From Facklamia sp. 7083-14-GEN3 (GTDB taxonomy: Bacteria; Bacillota; Bacilli; Lactobacillales; Aerococcaceae), in NCBI RefSeq assembly GCF_024742075.1, contig NZ_JANSGD010000003.1, positions 62,001 to 126,000 of the forward strand: a stretch of 64,000 nucleotides of DNA, read 5' to 3'. The notes beneath the pieces were generated by a model. The model made no database searches, was not told the DNA's origin, and saw only the letters and a list, made by a program, of their open reading frames with translations. Each line of letters starts with the position of its first letter. Position 1 is the stretch's first letter. A program made the position numbers and the translations under genes. Shown piece after piece: positions 6,615 through 14,424 of the stretch.

Positions 6615-7046
6615 ATGATCATGAAGTATTTAAAAATAAACAATTGGGAAGATGAATTAGAAATTATTGAACTAAAACAGCAAAATTCAGAGTATGAAGG
6701 ATGCGCATTTATATTTAATGGTAATTTTTATAGAGCAAGAATGGCTAAGCTGACACCAAAGAAAAAAGGTGTATTTGTAGCAGTCTGGCAAAAAGGAATA
6801 GATGGTAAAAATGAACCCTATGAAGTGACAGATCCTAATGAAAGACTTTTAATTTGTGTTCAAGATGGGAACTTAAGAGGAATATTTGACTTTCCATCAA
6901 ATATTCTAGAGAGCAAAGGCATTTATCAATCAAAAAATTCCAAAGGTAAAATGGGATTTAGATTGTATCCAAGTTGGAATCAAGCATTAAATGAAACGGC
7001 TCAAAAAAGCCAAAAGTGGCAAAATCAATATTTCACTCAACTTTAA
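6615..7046 (+). CDS. MepB family protein
   Basis: The 143-aa product contains ARMAKLTPKKKGVFVAVW near residues 41-58, a segment rich in P.K.G.FV.VW. It also has the late motif FRLYPSWNQALNETAQKSQKWQ, as in MepB (Staphylococcus aureus mepRAB locus) and its relatives, at about the usual length. MepB has no established biochemical role. No mepA or mepR homologue is adjacent here, so it stands alone. The start is uncertain because there is no strong ribosome binding site; ATG 6615 and ATG 6621 are both possible. Confidence 0.7.
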   Translation: MIMKYLKINNWEDELEIIELKQQNSEYEGCAFIFNGNFYRARMAKLTPKKKGVFVAVWQKGIDGKNEPYEVTDPNERLLICVQDGNLRGIFDFPSNILESKGIYQSKNSKGKMGFRLYPSWNQALNETAQKSQKWQNQYFTQL

Positions 7047-7163
7047 GGCTAATAAGAAGTTACTAATTACAAGATGTCTAAAAACTAAAGGTTATGGGTA
7101 AATTTTCACTAATTTAAAAGACCTATAAAAATGCTGGCTTCAAATAAACTATCAATATTAAAG

Positions 7164-7203
7164 AATCACCTCATCTTCAAAGATGGGGTGATTTAATTTT
7201 TTA
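7164..7203 (+). terminator. Rho-independent terminator
   Basis: AATCACCTCATCT pairs with AGATGGGGTGATT, followed by a T-rich run. It ends the mepB-like transcript. Confidence 0.8.
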
Positions 7204-7212
7204 AAACAAGTC

Positions 7213-7272
7213 TTGCATTACAAGGTAGTTAAGCATATAATAAATTCGAGCTACTATGTAATACAAGATAGT
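7213..7272 (+). promoter_or_regulatory. Promoter and candidate PadR operator
   Basis: TTGCAT at 7213-7218 and TATAAT at 7236-7241 are separated by 17 bp, a good vegetative promoter. ACTATGTAATACAAGATAGT at 7253-7272 is an imperfect palindrome, and a related half (ATTACAAGGTAGTT) sits at 7217-7230 within the promoter spacer. PadR regulators commonly bind such sites and repress their own promoter. Binding here is inferred. Confidence 0.7.
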
Positions 7273-7300
7273 GAATTCATTCTGTAAAAGGAGGGGTAAT

Positions 7301-7663
7301 TTGTCTTCTACACAAATGTTAAAAGGAGTCATTGACGGATGTATTCTGATGATTATAAAAAATAAAGAAGTATATGGATATGAACTGGCAGAGAAATTAT
7401 CCGAATATGGTTTTCATTCGATGAGTGAGGGAACGATCTATCCTTTATTAATGCGAATGAAAAGAGAAGGATTAGTATCATCGACATTAAAAAAATCTAC
7501 TGCAGGTCCCAAAAGAAAATATTATTCTCTGACTGAAAAAGGCGCAGATGAATTGGAGCATTTTATTAAGCGCTGGGAGACCCTTCAAAGTAGCGTTAAC
7601 AAAGTTTTGAATAGCGAGTCGTACACGGAGAGTGATAAAGGAGATGGAACAAATGGAAAATAA
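7301..7663 (+). CDS. PadR family transcriptional regulator
   Basis: The strong ribosome binding site AGGAGGGG at 7289-7296 supports TTG 7301, giving 120 aa (MSSTQMLKGVIDGCILMII). The winged-helix signature is clear: YGYELAEKLSEYGFHSMSEGTIYPLLMRMKREGLV, then the Gly-Pro-Arg/Lys-Tyr wing segment (TAGPKRKYYSLTEKG). An in-frame GTG 7271 is upstream but lies before the ribosome binding site. The gene overlaps the next one, a HAAS-domain membrane protein, in the conserved PadR/HAAS arrangement. It probably represses its own operon through the repeats in the promoter. Confidence 0.9.
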   Translation: MSSTQMLKGVIDGCILMIIKNKEVYGYELAEKLSEYGFHSMSEGTIYPLLMRMKREGLVSSTLKKSTAGPKRKYYSLTEKGADELEHFIKRWETLQSSVNKVLNSESYTESDKGDGTNGK

Positions 7664-8423
7664 GATTCAACTATCGAAAGAAAGTAAGGAGTTTTTAGAA
7701 AATTTAAACGTATACTTAATTTCTAAAGGTAAGGAAACGAATGAGATTGAGGAGATAGTTAATGAGTTAGAAGATCATCTCATGCAAGCTGAAGCCCAAG
7801 GGAAGCCGATTGAGCATATCATTGGTGCGTCGCCTAAAGAGTATATGGAGTCAATAGCCAATGAAATGTCAGTGGATTACCGTTCTGCTTTCAAGTATAT
7901 ACTTAGCATTATTTTTGCATCTTATTCTTTCGTCATCTTACCTAATTTGATGAGAGGCGAATTTTCTTTTTCGATTCTAGAGATTATGGGTCACTTAATT
8001 ATTGCTGGAGCATTTCTTGTGGCAATACTTGCTGCTTTTAGACATATTGTTCCAGCCAAATTATCCGATAAAATAAAGTATCTGGTATTTGCTGGTATTT
8101 CATTCGTGACTATAGCTGCCTATGTCGTATTATATTATGTTGATAGAATTGCTCAAACGCCAGTTATAACATTAGGACCGGCTGTCAGCATCATCATTGG
8201 TTCTATTATGGTTTTGCTTTTAATTTTATTCTCCATTTGGTCCAAAACAGCGGTTTTACTCGTAACACTTTTATTAATAACTCTACCAGAATACCTCTTG
8301 AATCTATCGCCTCTGCCCTACGAGCTAAAGCAAATTTTAACGTTGATTATTATGATAGGAGGATTTGCACTGTATGCTTGGTATGTTTTTAAAAAGGAAG
8401 AGAAAAAAACGCCTAGTTTATAA
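7653..8423 (+). CDS. HAAS-domain membrane protein (DUF1129-like)
   Basis: The N-terminal 60 residues form the HAAS signalling domain: SKEFLENLNVYLISKGKE, then IEEIVNELEDHLMQAEAQG, then IIGASPKEYMESIANEM. They are followed by about six membrane helices and a Lys-rich tail. Genes with this domain follow padR genes across Firmicutes. The start is ATG 7653 (10 nt after AAAGGAG) or ATG 7644; GTG 7632 lies before the ribosome binding site. The reading frame overlaps the 3' end of padR, so expression is coupled. The exact role is unknown; envelope-stress sensing or regulation has been suggested for such pairs. Confidence 0.8.
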   Translation: MENKIQLSKESKEFLENLNVYLISKGKETNEIEEIVNELEDHLMQAEAQGKPIEHIIGASPKEYMESIANEMSVDYRSAFKYILSIIFASYSFVILPNLMRGEFSFSILEIMGHLIIAGAFLVAILAAFRHIVPAKLSDKIKYLVFAGISFVTIAAYVVLYYVDRIAQTPVITLGPAVSIIIGSIMVLLLILFSIWSKTAVLLVTLLLITLPEYLLNLSPLPYELKQILTLIIMIGGFALYAWYVFKKEEKKTPSL

Positions 8424-8435
8424 ACTAGGCGTTTT
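8406..8435. terminator. Bidirectional terminator between convergent genes
   Basis: AAAACGCCTAGTTT pairs with AAACTAGGCGTTTT with A- and T-tracts on both sides. It overlaps the 3' end of the HAAS gene and serves both it and the leftward gene at 8443. Confidence 0.88.
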
Positions 8436-8442
8436 AATCATT

Positions 8443-8976
8443 TTAATCTAAATCAATCGAAACAGGGTAATCAATATTTAAGTCAGGATCTTCTTCGTTT
8501 ACCAACTTAAGTGTCATTTCTAAATCATCATCTAATTCAGGAACTTCTTCATCTTCTTCTAGGCTTTGAATTTTCAAGATGATTTCACCTTTTGAACCTG
8601 ATTCAATTTCTTCTGATAAAAAGACCATTTTTTCATCGACTAAATCATCATCGATCGTAACATCTTCTGCCATGACATTCATGGTTTTATCTGTCTTGTT
8701 CTCTACTTCAAAGACGAACTCATAATAGTCCCCAAAATTCTCATCATCTTTTTCATTGACTTCGACGTATTTGATGAAGAAGTCTTTGTCATCAGTAATA
8801 ATAAATTCTTCGTCTTCACCAGTTAACTCTTTCAATTCGTCTAGCTTATCTTTCAGTTCCTCTTTGAGATCTTTAATTTCGATTCTCAACTCTTCAATCT
8901 TTTCTTCATCTTGAGCGGAGACAGTCACTCCACCCAGCATCATCATACTTGTCAATAGCACTAAACTTTTCTTCAT
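8443..8976 (-). CDS. Secreted acidic protein of unknown function
   Basis: The 177-aa product has a signal peptide (MKKSLVLLTSMMMLGGVTVSA, cleavage likely after Ala 21). A highly charged segment EEKIEELRIEIKDLKEELKD with heptad spacing follows, suggesting a short coiled coil. The rest (about residues 60-177) is very acidic and predicted to be beta-rich, resembling DUF4352/DUF5067-type immunoglobulin-like lipoprotein folds (VEVNEKD, YEFVFEVENKTDKTM), but it lacks a lipobox. It would be exported to the envelope or medium. AAGGAGG precedes the ATG. Confidence 0.75.
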   Translation of the reverse strand: MKKSLVLLTSMMMLGGVTVSAQDEEKIEELRIEIKDLKEELKDKLDELKELTGEDEEFIITDDKDFFIKYVEVNEKDDENFGDYYEFVFEVENKTDKTMNVMAEDVTIDDDLVDEKMVFLSEEIESGSKGEIILKIQSLEEDEEVPELDDDLEMTLKLVNEEDPDLNIDYPVSIDLD

Positions 8977-9198
8977 TAATGACTCCTCCTTATGATTTTA
9001 ATAGTTTTATTTCTTGTCTATATATTAACCATAACATCACCAAAGACTTGCTTCAAATGAATGGCTTACCTATATTGGCTGTTTAATAAATCTTGGTGAA
9101 TTTAAGCTGTATTTTGAATCGCAGCTATCTAAAATTTTGTTTTTATAGGAAGGCAATCATGTTCTTTGTGCAATCTTTTTATATTTGCAGACTTCATG
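8977..9198. other. Divergent intergenic region, left part
   Basis: No credible gene is seen between the leftward secreted-protein gene and the hairpins at 9199. It should hold the leftward promoter. AT-rich sequence only; no clear -35/-10 pair stood out. Confidence 0.4.
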
Positions 9199-9261
9199 GT
9201 ATCTTATATAAAGTAAAATAAGATACATTTACTCACATCATTAGATGTGAAAGAATGTATC
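9199..9261 (+). promoter_or_regulatory. Two overlapping, mutually exclusive inverted repeats before XRE gene
   Basis: GTATCTTAT (9199-9207) pairs with ATAAGATAC (9218-9226). The GATAC of that second arm also starts a longer repeat, where 9222-9238 pairs with 9243-9261 (GATACATT...CTCACATC against GATGTGA...GAATGTATC). The two foldings share 9222-9226 and cannot both form. A -10 box TATAAT lies downstream at 9284-9289, so as DNA these may be operators; if transcription starts upstream they could act as an attenuator. Confidence 0.45.
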
Positions 9262-9308
9262 ACCACTTTAAAAATAACGAGTATATAATAAATCTAGGGG
9301 GTAATTAA

Positions 9309-9722
9309 ATGTTTGGGAACAAAATAAAAAAATTACGAGAAAAAAACAGTTTAACTCAAAAGCAATTGGCAGATAATTTATCCGTTTCAAGAAGTGCTGT
9401 TTCTAAATGGGAAACAGATACCAGTTATCCAGATATCGCTACCCTCATCAAAATATCTGAGGACTTTGAAGTAAGCTTAGATTATTTACTTAAGGAGGAT
9501 GAAGTAATGGTTGATCAATTAAATGAAGAAATGACTAAAGGGAGAATGCTTTTAAAGTGGTATATTGAATTACCTTTATTTGTGATAGCATTTTTTGGCA
9601 TCACTTTCATTTTGAATCGTCTTTTTGCATTGAAATTTAATATTGTAAGTGAAATTATCTCGGCGCTAATTTTCTATGGAGTCTATAAATGGTTAAATAG
9701 AAAAGATTTCTCTAAAGAATAG
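9309..9722 (+). CDS. XRE-family regulator with C-terminal membrane helices
   Basis: Residues 1-60 form a helix-turn-helix domain (LTQKQLADNLSVSRSAVSKWE followed by YPDIATLIKISEDFEVSLDYLL). After a short acidic linker there are two hydrophobic segments (about 81-101 and 108-124) and a basic tail. This HTH plus membrane-tail architecture is common in lactic acid bacteria and suggests a membrane-tethered regulator. A run of G (9297-9302) serves as ribosome binding site. It is monocistronic, with inverted repeats upstream that could be its own operator. The regulated genes are unknown. Confidence 0.85.
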   Translation: MFGNKIKKLREKNSLTQKQLADNLSVSRSAVSKWETDTSYPDIATLIKISEDFEVSLDYLLKEDEVMVDQLNEEMTKGRMLLKWYIELPLFVIAFFGITFILNRLFALKFNIVSEIISALIFYGVYKWLNRKDFSKE

Positions 9723-9784
9723 GGTTAAACCAACATTATTTAATAAAATTTTGCGTCCCAAAAATAGGACAAATTATTTTGCGA

Positions 9785-9810
9785 AAACTATTAAAAATCT
9801 TTGATAGTTT
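9785..9810. other. Inverted repeat in 290-bp intergenic region
   Basis: AAACTATTAAA and TTTGATAGTTT face each other across four bases. A second imperfect repeat (TTAATTTACAAATT / AATTTGTGTTAA) lies at about 9839-9878. No gene is visible between 9723 and 10013; these may regulate the small membrane-protein gene at 10014. Confidence 0.3.
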
Positions 9811-10013
9811 ATTGAAACGGGTCCTTCAATTGACTATAATTAATTTACAAATTTAAAATTTTGATCAATTTGTGTTAAGTTGGTTCAATGCCAATGAGAA
9901 TAATGTTTTCTTATATATGTATGAATATTTTTTCCTTATATCGAAAGAATTGTTCAGTACAAATATTTTATTCAAACAAATTAATCAAGCGAGAATTATA
10001 AAAGGAGTAAACA

Positions 10014-10211
10014 ATGGCGGATAAAAAAATGACCTATTCACTAAAAAGAACAATCTGGTTTTTAAGCGTGATTATTTTTGTAAAGATTGTGGATCAATTG
10101 ATTAAGGGCACTCCCTTTGAATTTTCATGGACATTACTTGCAGTCTATTTATTCTTTTCAGTGGTAGCTGGAATTAGGTGGGAGAAAGCACAAGTTTCAA
10201 AAACAAATTAA
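10014..10211 (+). CDS. Small membrane protein (65 aa)
   Basis: The start ATG is preceded by AAAAGGAGT. The product has two predicted membrane helices (about residues 12-28 and 38-54) joined by a short loop GTPFEFSW, with a basic N-terminus and hydrophilic tail. No family was recognised. It is flanked downstream by a strong terminator, so it forms its own transcript. Confidence 0.6.
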   Translation: MADKKMTYSLKRTIWFLSVIIFVKIVDQLIKGTPFEFSWTLLAVYLFFSVVAGIRWEKAQVSKTN

Positions 10212-10224
10212 ATAGAATTTTTTA

Positions 10225-10259
10225 AAATACCCAGCCGTTATAATTGGCTGGGTATTTTA
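10225..10259. terminator. Rho-independent terminator
   Basis: AAAATACCCAGCC pairs with GGCTGGGTATTTT around a nine-base loop, with A/T tracts on both sides. It ends the small membrane-protein gene and may act leftward as well. Confidence 0.85.
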
Positions 10260-10315
10260 AGCTATAAAAACAATCTTAAAAAGTGTTATTAGATACTTTA
10301 AAGGTTTTTTATTGT

Positions 10316-10486
10316 TTATTTTTTAGTTTTAATATTTTTTGAAGAAAAAACAATAACATTGCTAAATATTATGGACACAGTTGCCCAAAGGAGAAATTTC
10401 CAATTGTTTGTCAGTAGAGAGAAAACTAAAAATGTAAAAAATAGTAAAAGGGAAATGATTACCGAAATCTTTTCTTGTTTATTCAT
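10316..10486 (-). CDS. Small membrane protein (56 aa)
   Basis: AGGAGG on the minus strand at about 10491-10498 fits a start at ATG 10486, giving MNKQEKISVIISLLLFFTF with two predicted membrane helices and a Lys-rich end. An open frame continues upstream to an ATG at 10558, but that start lacks a ribosome binding site. A TATGCTATAAT sequence at about 10555-10565 could be the -10 box. The function is unknown. Confidence 0.5.
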   Translation of the reverse strand: MNKQEKISVIISLLLFFTFLVFSLLTNNWKFLLWATVSIIFSNVIVFSSKNIKTKK

Positions 10487-10577
10487 AATCCATCCTCCTG
10501 AAAGTGCTACGTCATTTGCAAATAAGGACTCTAGGTATTCTTTATTGAGTTCGACCAATTATAGCATACCCTTGATT

Positions 10578-10982
10578 TTATTGGGTGTTTTCTTCCACCA
10601 TGATGACAATCTGATTAGATTTTAAGCTATCTGGCAAATCACCATCAATTTTAATTTTTTCTAAATCCTCAAATTCTATCTTCCCATATGTGAAATAGGC
10701 GCCTGTTTTTGAGGGTATGTTAAAATCTTCGCTATAATTTGTTTTTTTGATAGTTGATTCATTTGCTAATAGTTTAATATCTTCTAGTTTTTTGAGGTCG
10801 TTTTTCTTTGCTAGGATATAAAAGGTGCCAGACATCGGCTCATCCAGTTCATTTTCTTCTCCCAGACGAGTGTATATACGGTGCATTGCTAAAATATCTT
10901 CAATAGAGTGATTTTTCCCACCCACTATACTACAACCACAAAGAAAAATAACAGAAATTAAAAGTAATAGCTTCTTTACCAT
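10578..10982 (-). CDS. Putative lipoprotein
   Basis: The start at ATG 10982 is supported by AGGAGG. The 134-aa precursor has MVKKLLLLISVIFLCGC, a basic start, hydrophobic core and lipobox LCGC with the lipidated Cys near residue 17. The mature domain, about 117 aa, shows no family I recognise; it has a GTFYILAKKNDLKKLEDI segment and ends in acidic residues. It should be anchored on the outer face of the membrane. An in-frame upstream ATG (11036) would bury the signal peptide and is unlikely. Confidence 0.72.
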   Translation of the reverse strand: MVKKLLLLISVIFLCGCSIVGGKNHSIEDILAMHRIYTRLGEENELDEPMSGTFYILAKKNDLKKLEDIKLLANESTIKKTNYSEDFNIPSKTGAYFTYGKIEFEDLEKIKIDGDLPDSLKSNQIVIMVEENTQ

Positions 10983-11218
10983 ACTTATCAGCCTCCTAAT
11001 TTTGTTATAAAGACTATCTACAATAGAAAATATCATACCTATTTATGATAAGCTTATGACTTTAGGCTGATTTTTTCAAGATAAATAATTAAAAATAATA
11101 AATAAAAAAATCTTATTATTCTTACCCCTAGTCTAGATAATCGCAGAAATTTACGGTATCCTTAGAAGAATGAATTAAATGAGAATGATTTTAAATAGAT
11201 ATTAAATAGGGTGATTAA

Positions 11219-12382
11219 ATGTATAAGAAAATAGCGGCTAGTCTGACAGTTTTTTTAGCTTTTGCTTTGATTATATATATAGCTTACAATGCTAACAATA
11301 AGGATGAATCAAAGCTTTCAATAATTGAATTAAGTGCTCGAAAGAATAAATCGCCTGAATCTTATCGCAAAAAACTATTAGAATTATATGAAACTCAACC
11401 CATAACTGAAGAAGGAGTGATTGAAGAAAGAGCATTAAAAGATGTCAGTCTCGATGAGTATAATACAAAAATAGAGGATATTTTAACTGAAATAACCGAT
11501 CAATCTCTCAAAGCATCGATTCAGTCTTTAGCCGCTTTTGATCGTCCTATTCTTGAATTAAATCAAGAAATAAATTCCTTAAAGACCATGTTGGAAAACA
11601 CTACAGAATATATATCGGGTATCTTAGTTAAAGTCCATAAGATTGATGATAAATTAGCAGCCTTAAATTTATCACGATCATATAAAGATTTAACTAACAC
11701 CTATCAAAAATGGAGTAAACAAATTCAAGAACAAGCCACACCAGTACCTGATCGGGTATATGGAGATCCGGATTTAGGGAAGTTTTTAAATACTACAACT
11801 GACTCAGATGAGCGGAATAACCAAGCAACTTCTTCTCACTTTGTCGTTTTAACTTTTGATGATGGGCCTAATCCTTATACCACTCCTCAAATTCTGGATA
11901 TACTTAAGGCCCACAATGTAAAAGCAACTTTCTTTGTCTTAGGCCAAAACGCTGAACAGTATCCTGAAATTATCAAACGTATTCATGATGAAGGACATAT
12001 AGTAGGTAACCATTCCTACAGTCACCGAAATTATACTTTAATCAGTGACGCAGATATTCTATATGAATTGAACCATACCAACGAAATTATTGAAAATGTT
12101 ACCCATGATCCAGTGAGATACTACCGCATGCCTTATGGCGCAGGTGGCCAACGTGAAATGCAGTTGACTCAGATGACTCCGGTTTTATGGAATGTTGATT
12201 CAGAAGATTGGAAGAGTCGTAATGAACAAGCGATTATAAATCGAGTAGTTGCAACCTTATTACCGAGTCCAGTAATCTTAATGCACGACATCTATCAAGA
12301 ATCAGCTAATTCATTAGGAGCAGTCATTGAAAACGTCCAAGCTAATGGCTATCAGTTCGTGCGAATGGATGAAATGATGTAA
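11219..12382 (+). CDS. Membrane-anchored polysaccharide deacetylase (NodB/CE4)
   Basis: An N-terminal membrane anchor (residues 5-24) is followed by a helical, charged stalk of about 170 aa, then a NodB domain from about residue 205 to the end. All CE4 motifs are present: TFDDGP near residue 211 with the catalytic base and metal-binding Asp, HSYSH near 264 with both metal His, RMPYG, WNVDSEDW, and LMHD with the final catalytic His. The enzyme probably deacetylates peptidoglycan (PgdA-like) or another envelope polymer outside the membrane, which can give lysozyme resistance. The gene is monocistronic with its own terminator. Confidence 0.92.
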   Translation: MYKKIAASLTVFLAFALIIYIAYNANNKDESKLSIIELSARKNKSPESYRKKLLELYETQPITEEGVIEERALKDVSLDEYNTKIEDILTEITDQSLKASIQSLAAFDRPILELNQEINSLKTMLENTTEYISGILVKVHKIDDKLAALNLSRSYKDLTNTYQKWSKQIQEQATPVPDRVYGDPDLGKFLNTTTDSDERNNQATSSHFVVLTFDDGPNPYTTPQILDILKAHNVKATFFVLGQNAEQYPEIIKRIHDEGHIVGNHSYSHRNYTLISDADILYELNHTNEIIENVTHDPVRYYRMPYGAGGQREMQLTQMTPVLWNVDSEDWKSRNEQAIINRVVATLLPSPVILMHDIYQESANSLGAVIENVQANGYQFVRMDEMM

Positions 12383-12405
12383 TTATTTAAAATGCTTTAT
12401 AATTA

Positions 12406-12447
12406 AAAATGCCTAACTAGAATTCAAATCTAGTTAGGCATTTTTTG
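12406..12447 (+). terminator. Rho-independent terminator
   Basis: AAAATGCCTAACTAGA pairs with TCTAGTTAGGCATTTT, followed by T's. It ends the deacetylase gene. Confidence 0.88.
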
Positions 12448-12556
12448 TTTTTTCAAATAGATAGGTTTATTTTTAACGATCGAAGATTATAACTATTCAA
12501 TCATAATCTATTTATAAAAATAATATGCTATATAAAATGATTAAGTAATATTCGAG

Positions 12557-12585
12557 TGTTATAATAAATCCATAAAGCGTTTACA
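12557..12585 (+). promoter_or_regulatory. Extended -10 promoter with overlapping cre-like site
   Basis: TGTTATAAT at 12557-12565 is an extended -10 box. ATAAAGCGTTTACA at 12572-12585 matches the CcpA consensus TGWAANCGNTNWCA at 12 of 14 positions and covers the expected transcription start. This position would allow repression by CcpA, fitting a nutrient-scavenging peptidase. HPr kinase, needed for CcpA signalling, is encoded at 46825. Confidence 0.55.
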
Positions 12586-12607
12586 AAAAATTTTAGGGAG
12601 GTATTTT

Positions 12608-14317
12608 ATGAAGAAGTTTTTCGCAAGCATTGTTGCTATGTTATCAGCAGGGATGCTATTGGCCCAACCAGTAGCTGCCTGTACGGGTGTTTATGTCGGT
12701 AAGGATCTAACAGAAGATGGTTCAGTTATTTTCGGCCGAACAGAAGATTTAGAACAAAGCCATAATAAGACTTTTGTTGTGATTGAAGCGACGGAAAATG
12801 AAGAAGGCGCCAAGTTAGTGGATGAGTATACCAAGTTTGAATTTGAACTACCAGCCCAATCTTACAAGTATTTTGCTGTGCCAGATACGACTCCTGAGTG
12901 GGGCTTATATTATGAAGCCGGTTATAATGAGTATGGTGTAGCCATGGATGCTACCACTACTACTTATACCAATGACGAAGTATTAGCGGTGGACCCTTTA
13001 GTTGAAAATGGCCTTTCTGAAGGAATCATGACGACTGTCGTTTTAGGCCACGTAAAAACAGCTCGTGAAGGTGTGGAGTTGTTAGCATCAATTATTGATG
13101 AAAAAGGTTCTTCTGAAGGTAATGGTTTAATTATTGCGGATAAGAATGAAACTTGGTATATGGAAATTTTATCTGGACACCAATATGCAGCTATGAAATT
13201 ACCAGATGATATGTTTGCTGTTTTTCCTAACTCATTCTTCTTAGAAACAGTCGATGTTAATGACAGTGATAATGTCATTGCGTCAGCTGACTTAATCAAA
13301 ACAGCAGAAGAAGCAGGCACTTACGTAGAAGAAGAAGGTATGATTCGTGTAGCAGATTCTTATGCTGCTGAAATCGATCCAGGTTCTGTATCAAGATATT
13401 GGTCTGGTGTAAAAGCCTTAGATCCAGATGCAGAAGTCTCTTTAGATGACACAGAATTCCCATTCTTACACTCGACCGATAAAATAATCACATTGGATCA
13501 AGTGATGAGCTTACAACGTAATCGTTTAGAAGATACAGATTATGTTCCAGCTGATAATATTGCTTCAGCAACAGGTGGACAAGTTGAAGAAGCAACTGAA
13601 GCCACAGAAGATGAAGAAGTAGAAGTTACCGAGGGCGAAGAAACAGAGGCTATAGAAGGTGAAGAAGCCGAATCCACAGAAGGCGAAGAATCTGAAGTCA
13701 CAGAAGGTGAAGAAGCCGAAACCACAGAAGGTGAAGAAGCCGAATCCACAGAAGGCGAAGGAGCCGAATCAACAGAAGGTGAAGAAGCCGAAACCACAGA
13801 AGGTGAAGAAACCGAAGCCACAGAAGGTGAAGAAACTGAAGAACCACAAATGCCAGAAAATGCTTTATATCCAATTGGTAATAAAAACACCATGGAGGCA
13901 CATATCTTCCAAATTTATGAAGATATGCCAGACCAAGTACCTGGAATTATGTGGTTAGCGATGGGCTCACCTACCGTTTCTCCTTACTTACCATACTTTG
14001 GTAATATCAATGATACAATTTCAGCTTATCAGGTTGAAACGAATGAATATGACCCAGAATCATTCTACTGGGCTGTAGACAATTTATTAGCTGCCATGTT
14101 AGCAGATGAAGAGTTCTTGAAACCAGAAATTAGAGAAAAAATCTTAGCCATTGAAAAAGCTGGTAAAGATAAATATGAAGAATTGCGACAAGAATTAATC
14201 ACCATGTACGCTGAAGATCCTGAAGCAGCTGCAGAGTGGATTACTGAACAGACCATGCAATTAGCTCAAGATGCTTTTGATCAGATCAAAGATATTGAAG
14301 CAGAATATACTAAATAA
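12608..14317 (+). CDS. Secreted C69-family dipeptidase with acidic repeat insertion
   Basis: The 569-aa precursor begins with a signal peptide ending ...AQPVAA. Cleavage exposes Cys 25 in CTGVYVGKDLTEDGSVIFGR, the N-terminal nucleophile motif of Ntn hydrolases of peptidase family C69 (PepD/PepDA, U34). Family members cleave dipeptides. Between about residues 341 and 412 lies a nine-fold repeat of TEGEEAEx, which splits the catalytic region from the C-terminal part; that part resumes at MPENALYPIGNKNTMEAH, typical of the family. Intracellular PepD proteins lack both signal peptide and repeat. The acidic insert may be a surface loop or wall-spanning spacer. No sorting motif or membrane anchor is seen, so the enzyme is probably released or held by charge. 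Its promoter carries a cre-like site. Confidence 0.88.
   Translation: MKKFFASIVAMLSAGMLLAQPVAACTGVYVGKDLTEDGSVIFGRTEDLEQSHNKTFVVIEATENEEGAKLVDEYTKFEFELPAQSYKYFAVPDTTPEWGLYYEAGYNEYGVAMDATTTTYTNDEVLAVDPLVENGLSEGIMTTVVLGHVKTAREGVELLASIIDEKGSSEGNGLIIADKNETWYMEILSGHQYAAMKLPDDMFAVFPNSFFLETVDVNDSDNVIASADLIKTAEEAGTYVEEEGMIRVADSYAAEIDPGSVSRYWSGVKALDPDAEVSLDDTEFPFLHSTDKIITLDQVMSLQRNRLEDTDYVPADNIASATGGQVEEATEATEDEEVEVTEGEETEAIEGEEAESTEGEESEVTEGEEAETTEGEEAESTEGEGAESTEGEEAETTEGEETEATEGEETEEPQMPENALYPIGNKNTMEAHIFQIYEDMPDQVPGIMWLAMGSPTVSPYLPYFGNINDTISAYQVETNEYDPESFYWAVDNLLAAMLADEEFLKPEIREKILAIEKAGKDKYEELRQELITMYAEDPEAAAEWITEQTMQLAQDAFDQIKDIEAEYTK
13628..13843 (+). repeat. Nine tandem copies of a 24-bp coding repeat
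   Basis: Nine in-frame 24-bp units encode variants of TEGEEAET, TEGEEAES, TEGEESEV and TEGEETEA (one unit starts IEGEE, one has TEGEGAES). Several units are almost identical at DNA level, so copy number is likely to vary by slippage. Confidence 0.9.
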
Positions 14318-14350
14318 ATAATAAAAGAATTTTGATACTCAATGCGAAAT

Positions 14351-14395
14351 TGTCCTCGAAAGTTTGCTTTAATCAGACTTTTGAGGACATTTTTA
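14351..14395 (+). terminator. Rho-independent terminator
   Basis: TGTCCTCGAAAGT pairs imperfectly with ACTTTTGAGGACA and is followed by T5. It ends the C69 peptidase gene. Confidence 0.82.
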
Positions 14396-14424
14396 TAGAT
14401 ATCTTGTAAGAAAGGGAATAAAAT

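Noticed and set aside
10359-10625. 88-codon plus-strand frame opposite the 56-aa membrane protein gene and the lipoprotein gene end
   Set aside because: It has no ribosome binding site, lies opposite two better-supported leftward genes, and its composition is that of an antisense frame.
13540-13893. Long Ser/Pro-rich and Lys-rich reading frames antisense to and out of frame with the dipeptidase repeat
   Set aside because: They are by-products of the 24-bp coding repeat, which leaves all frames open. They have no ribosome binding site and overlap a clear C69 peptidase.
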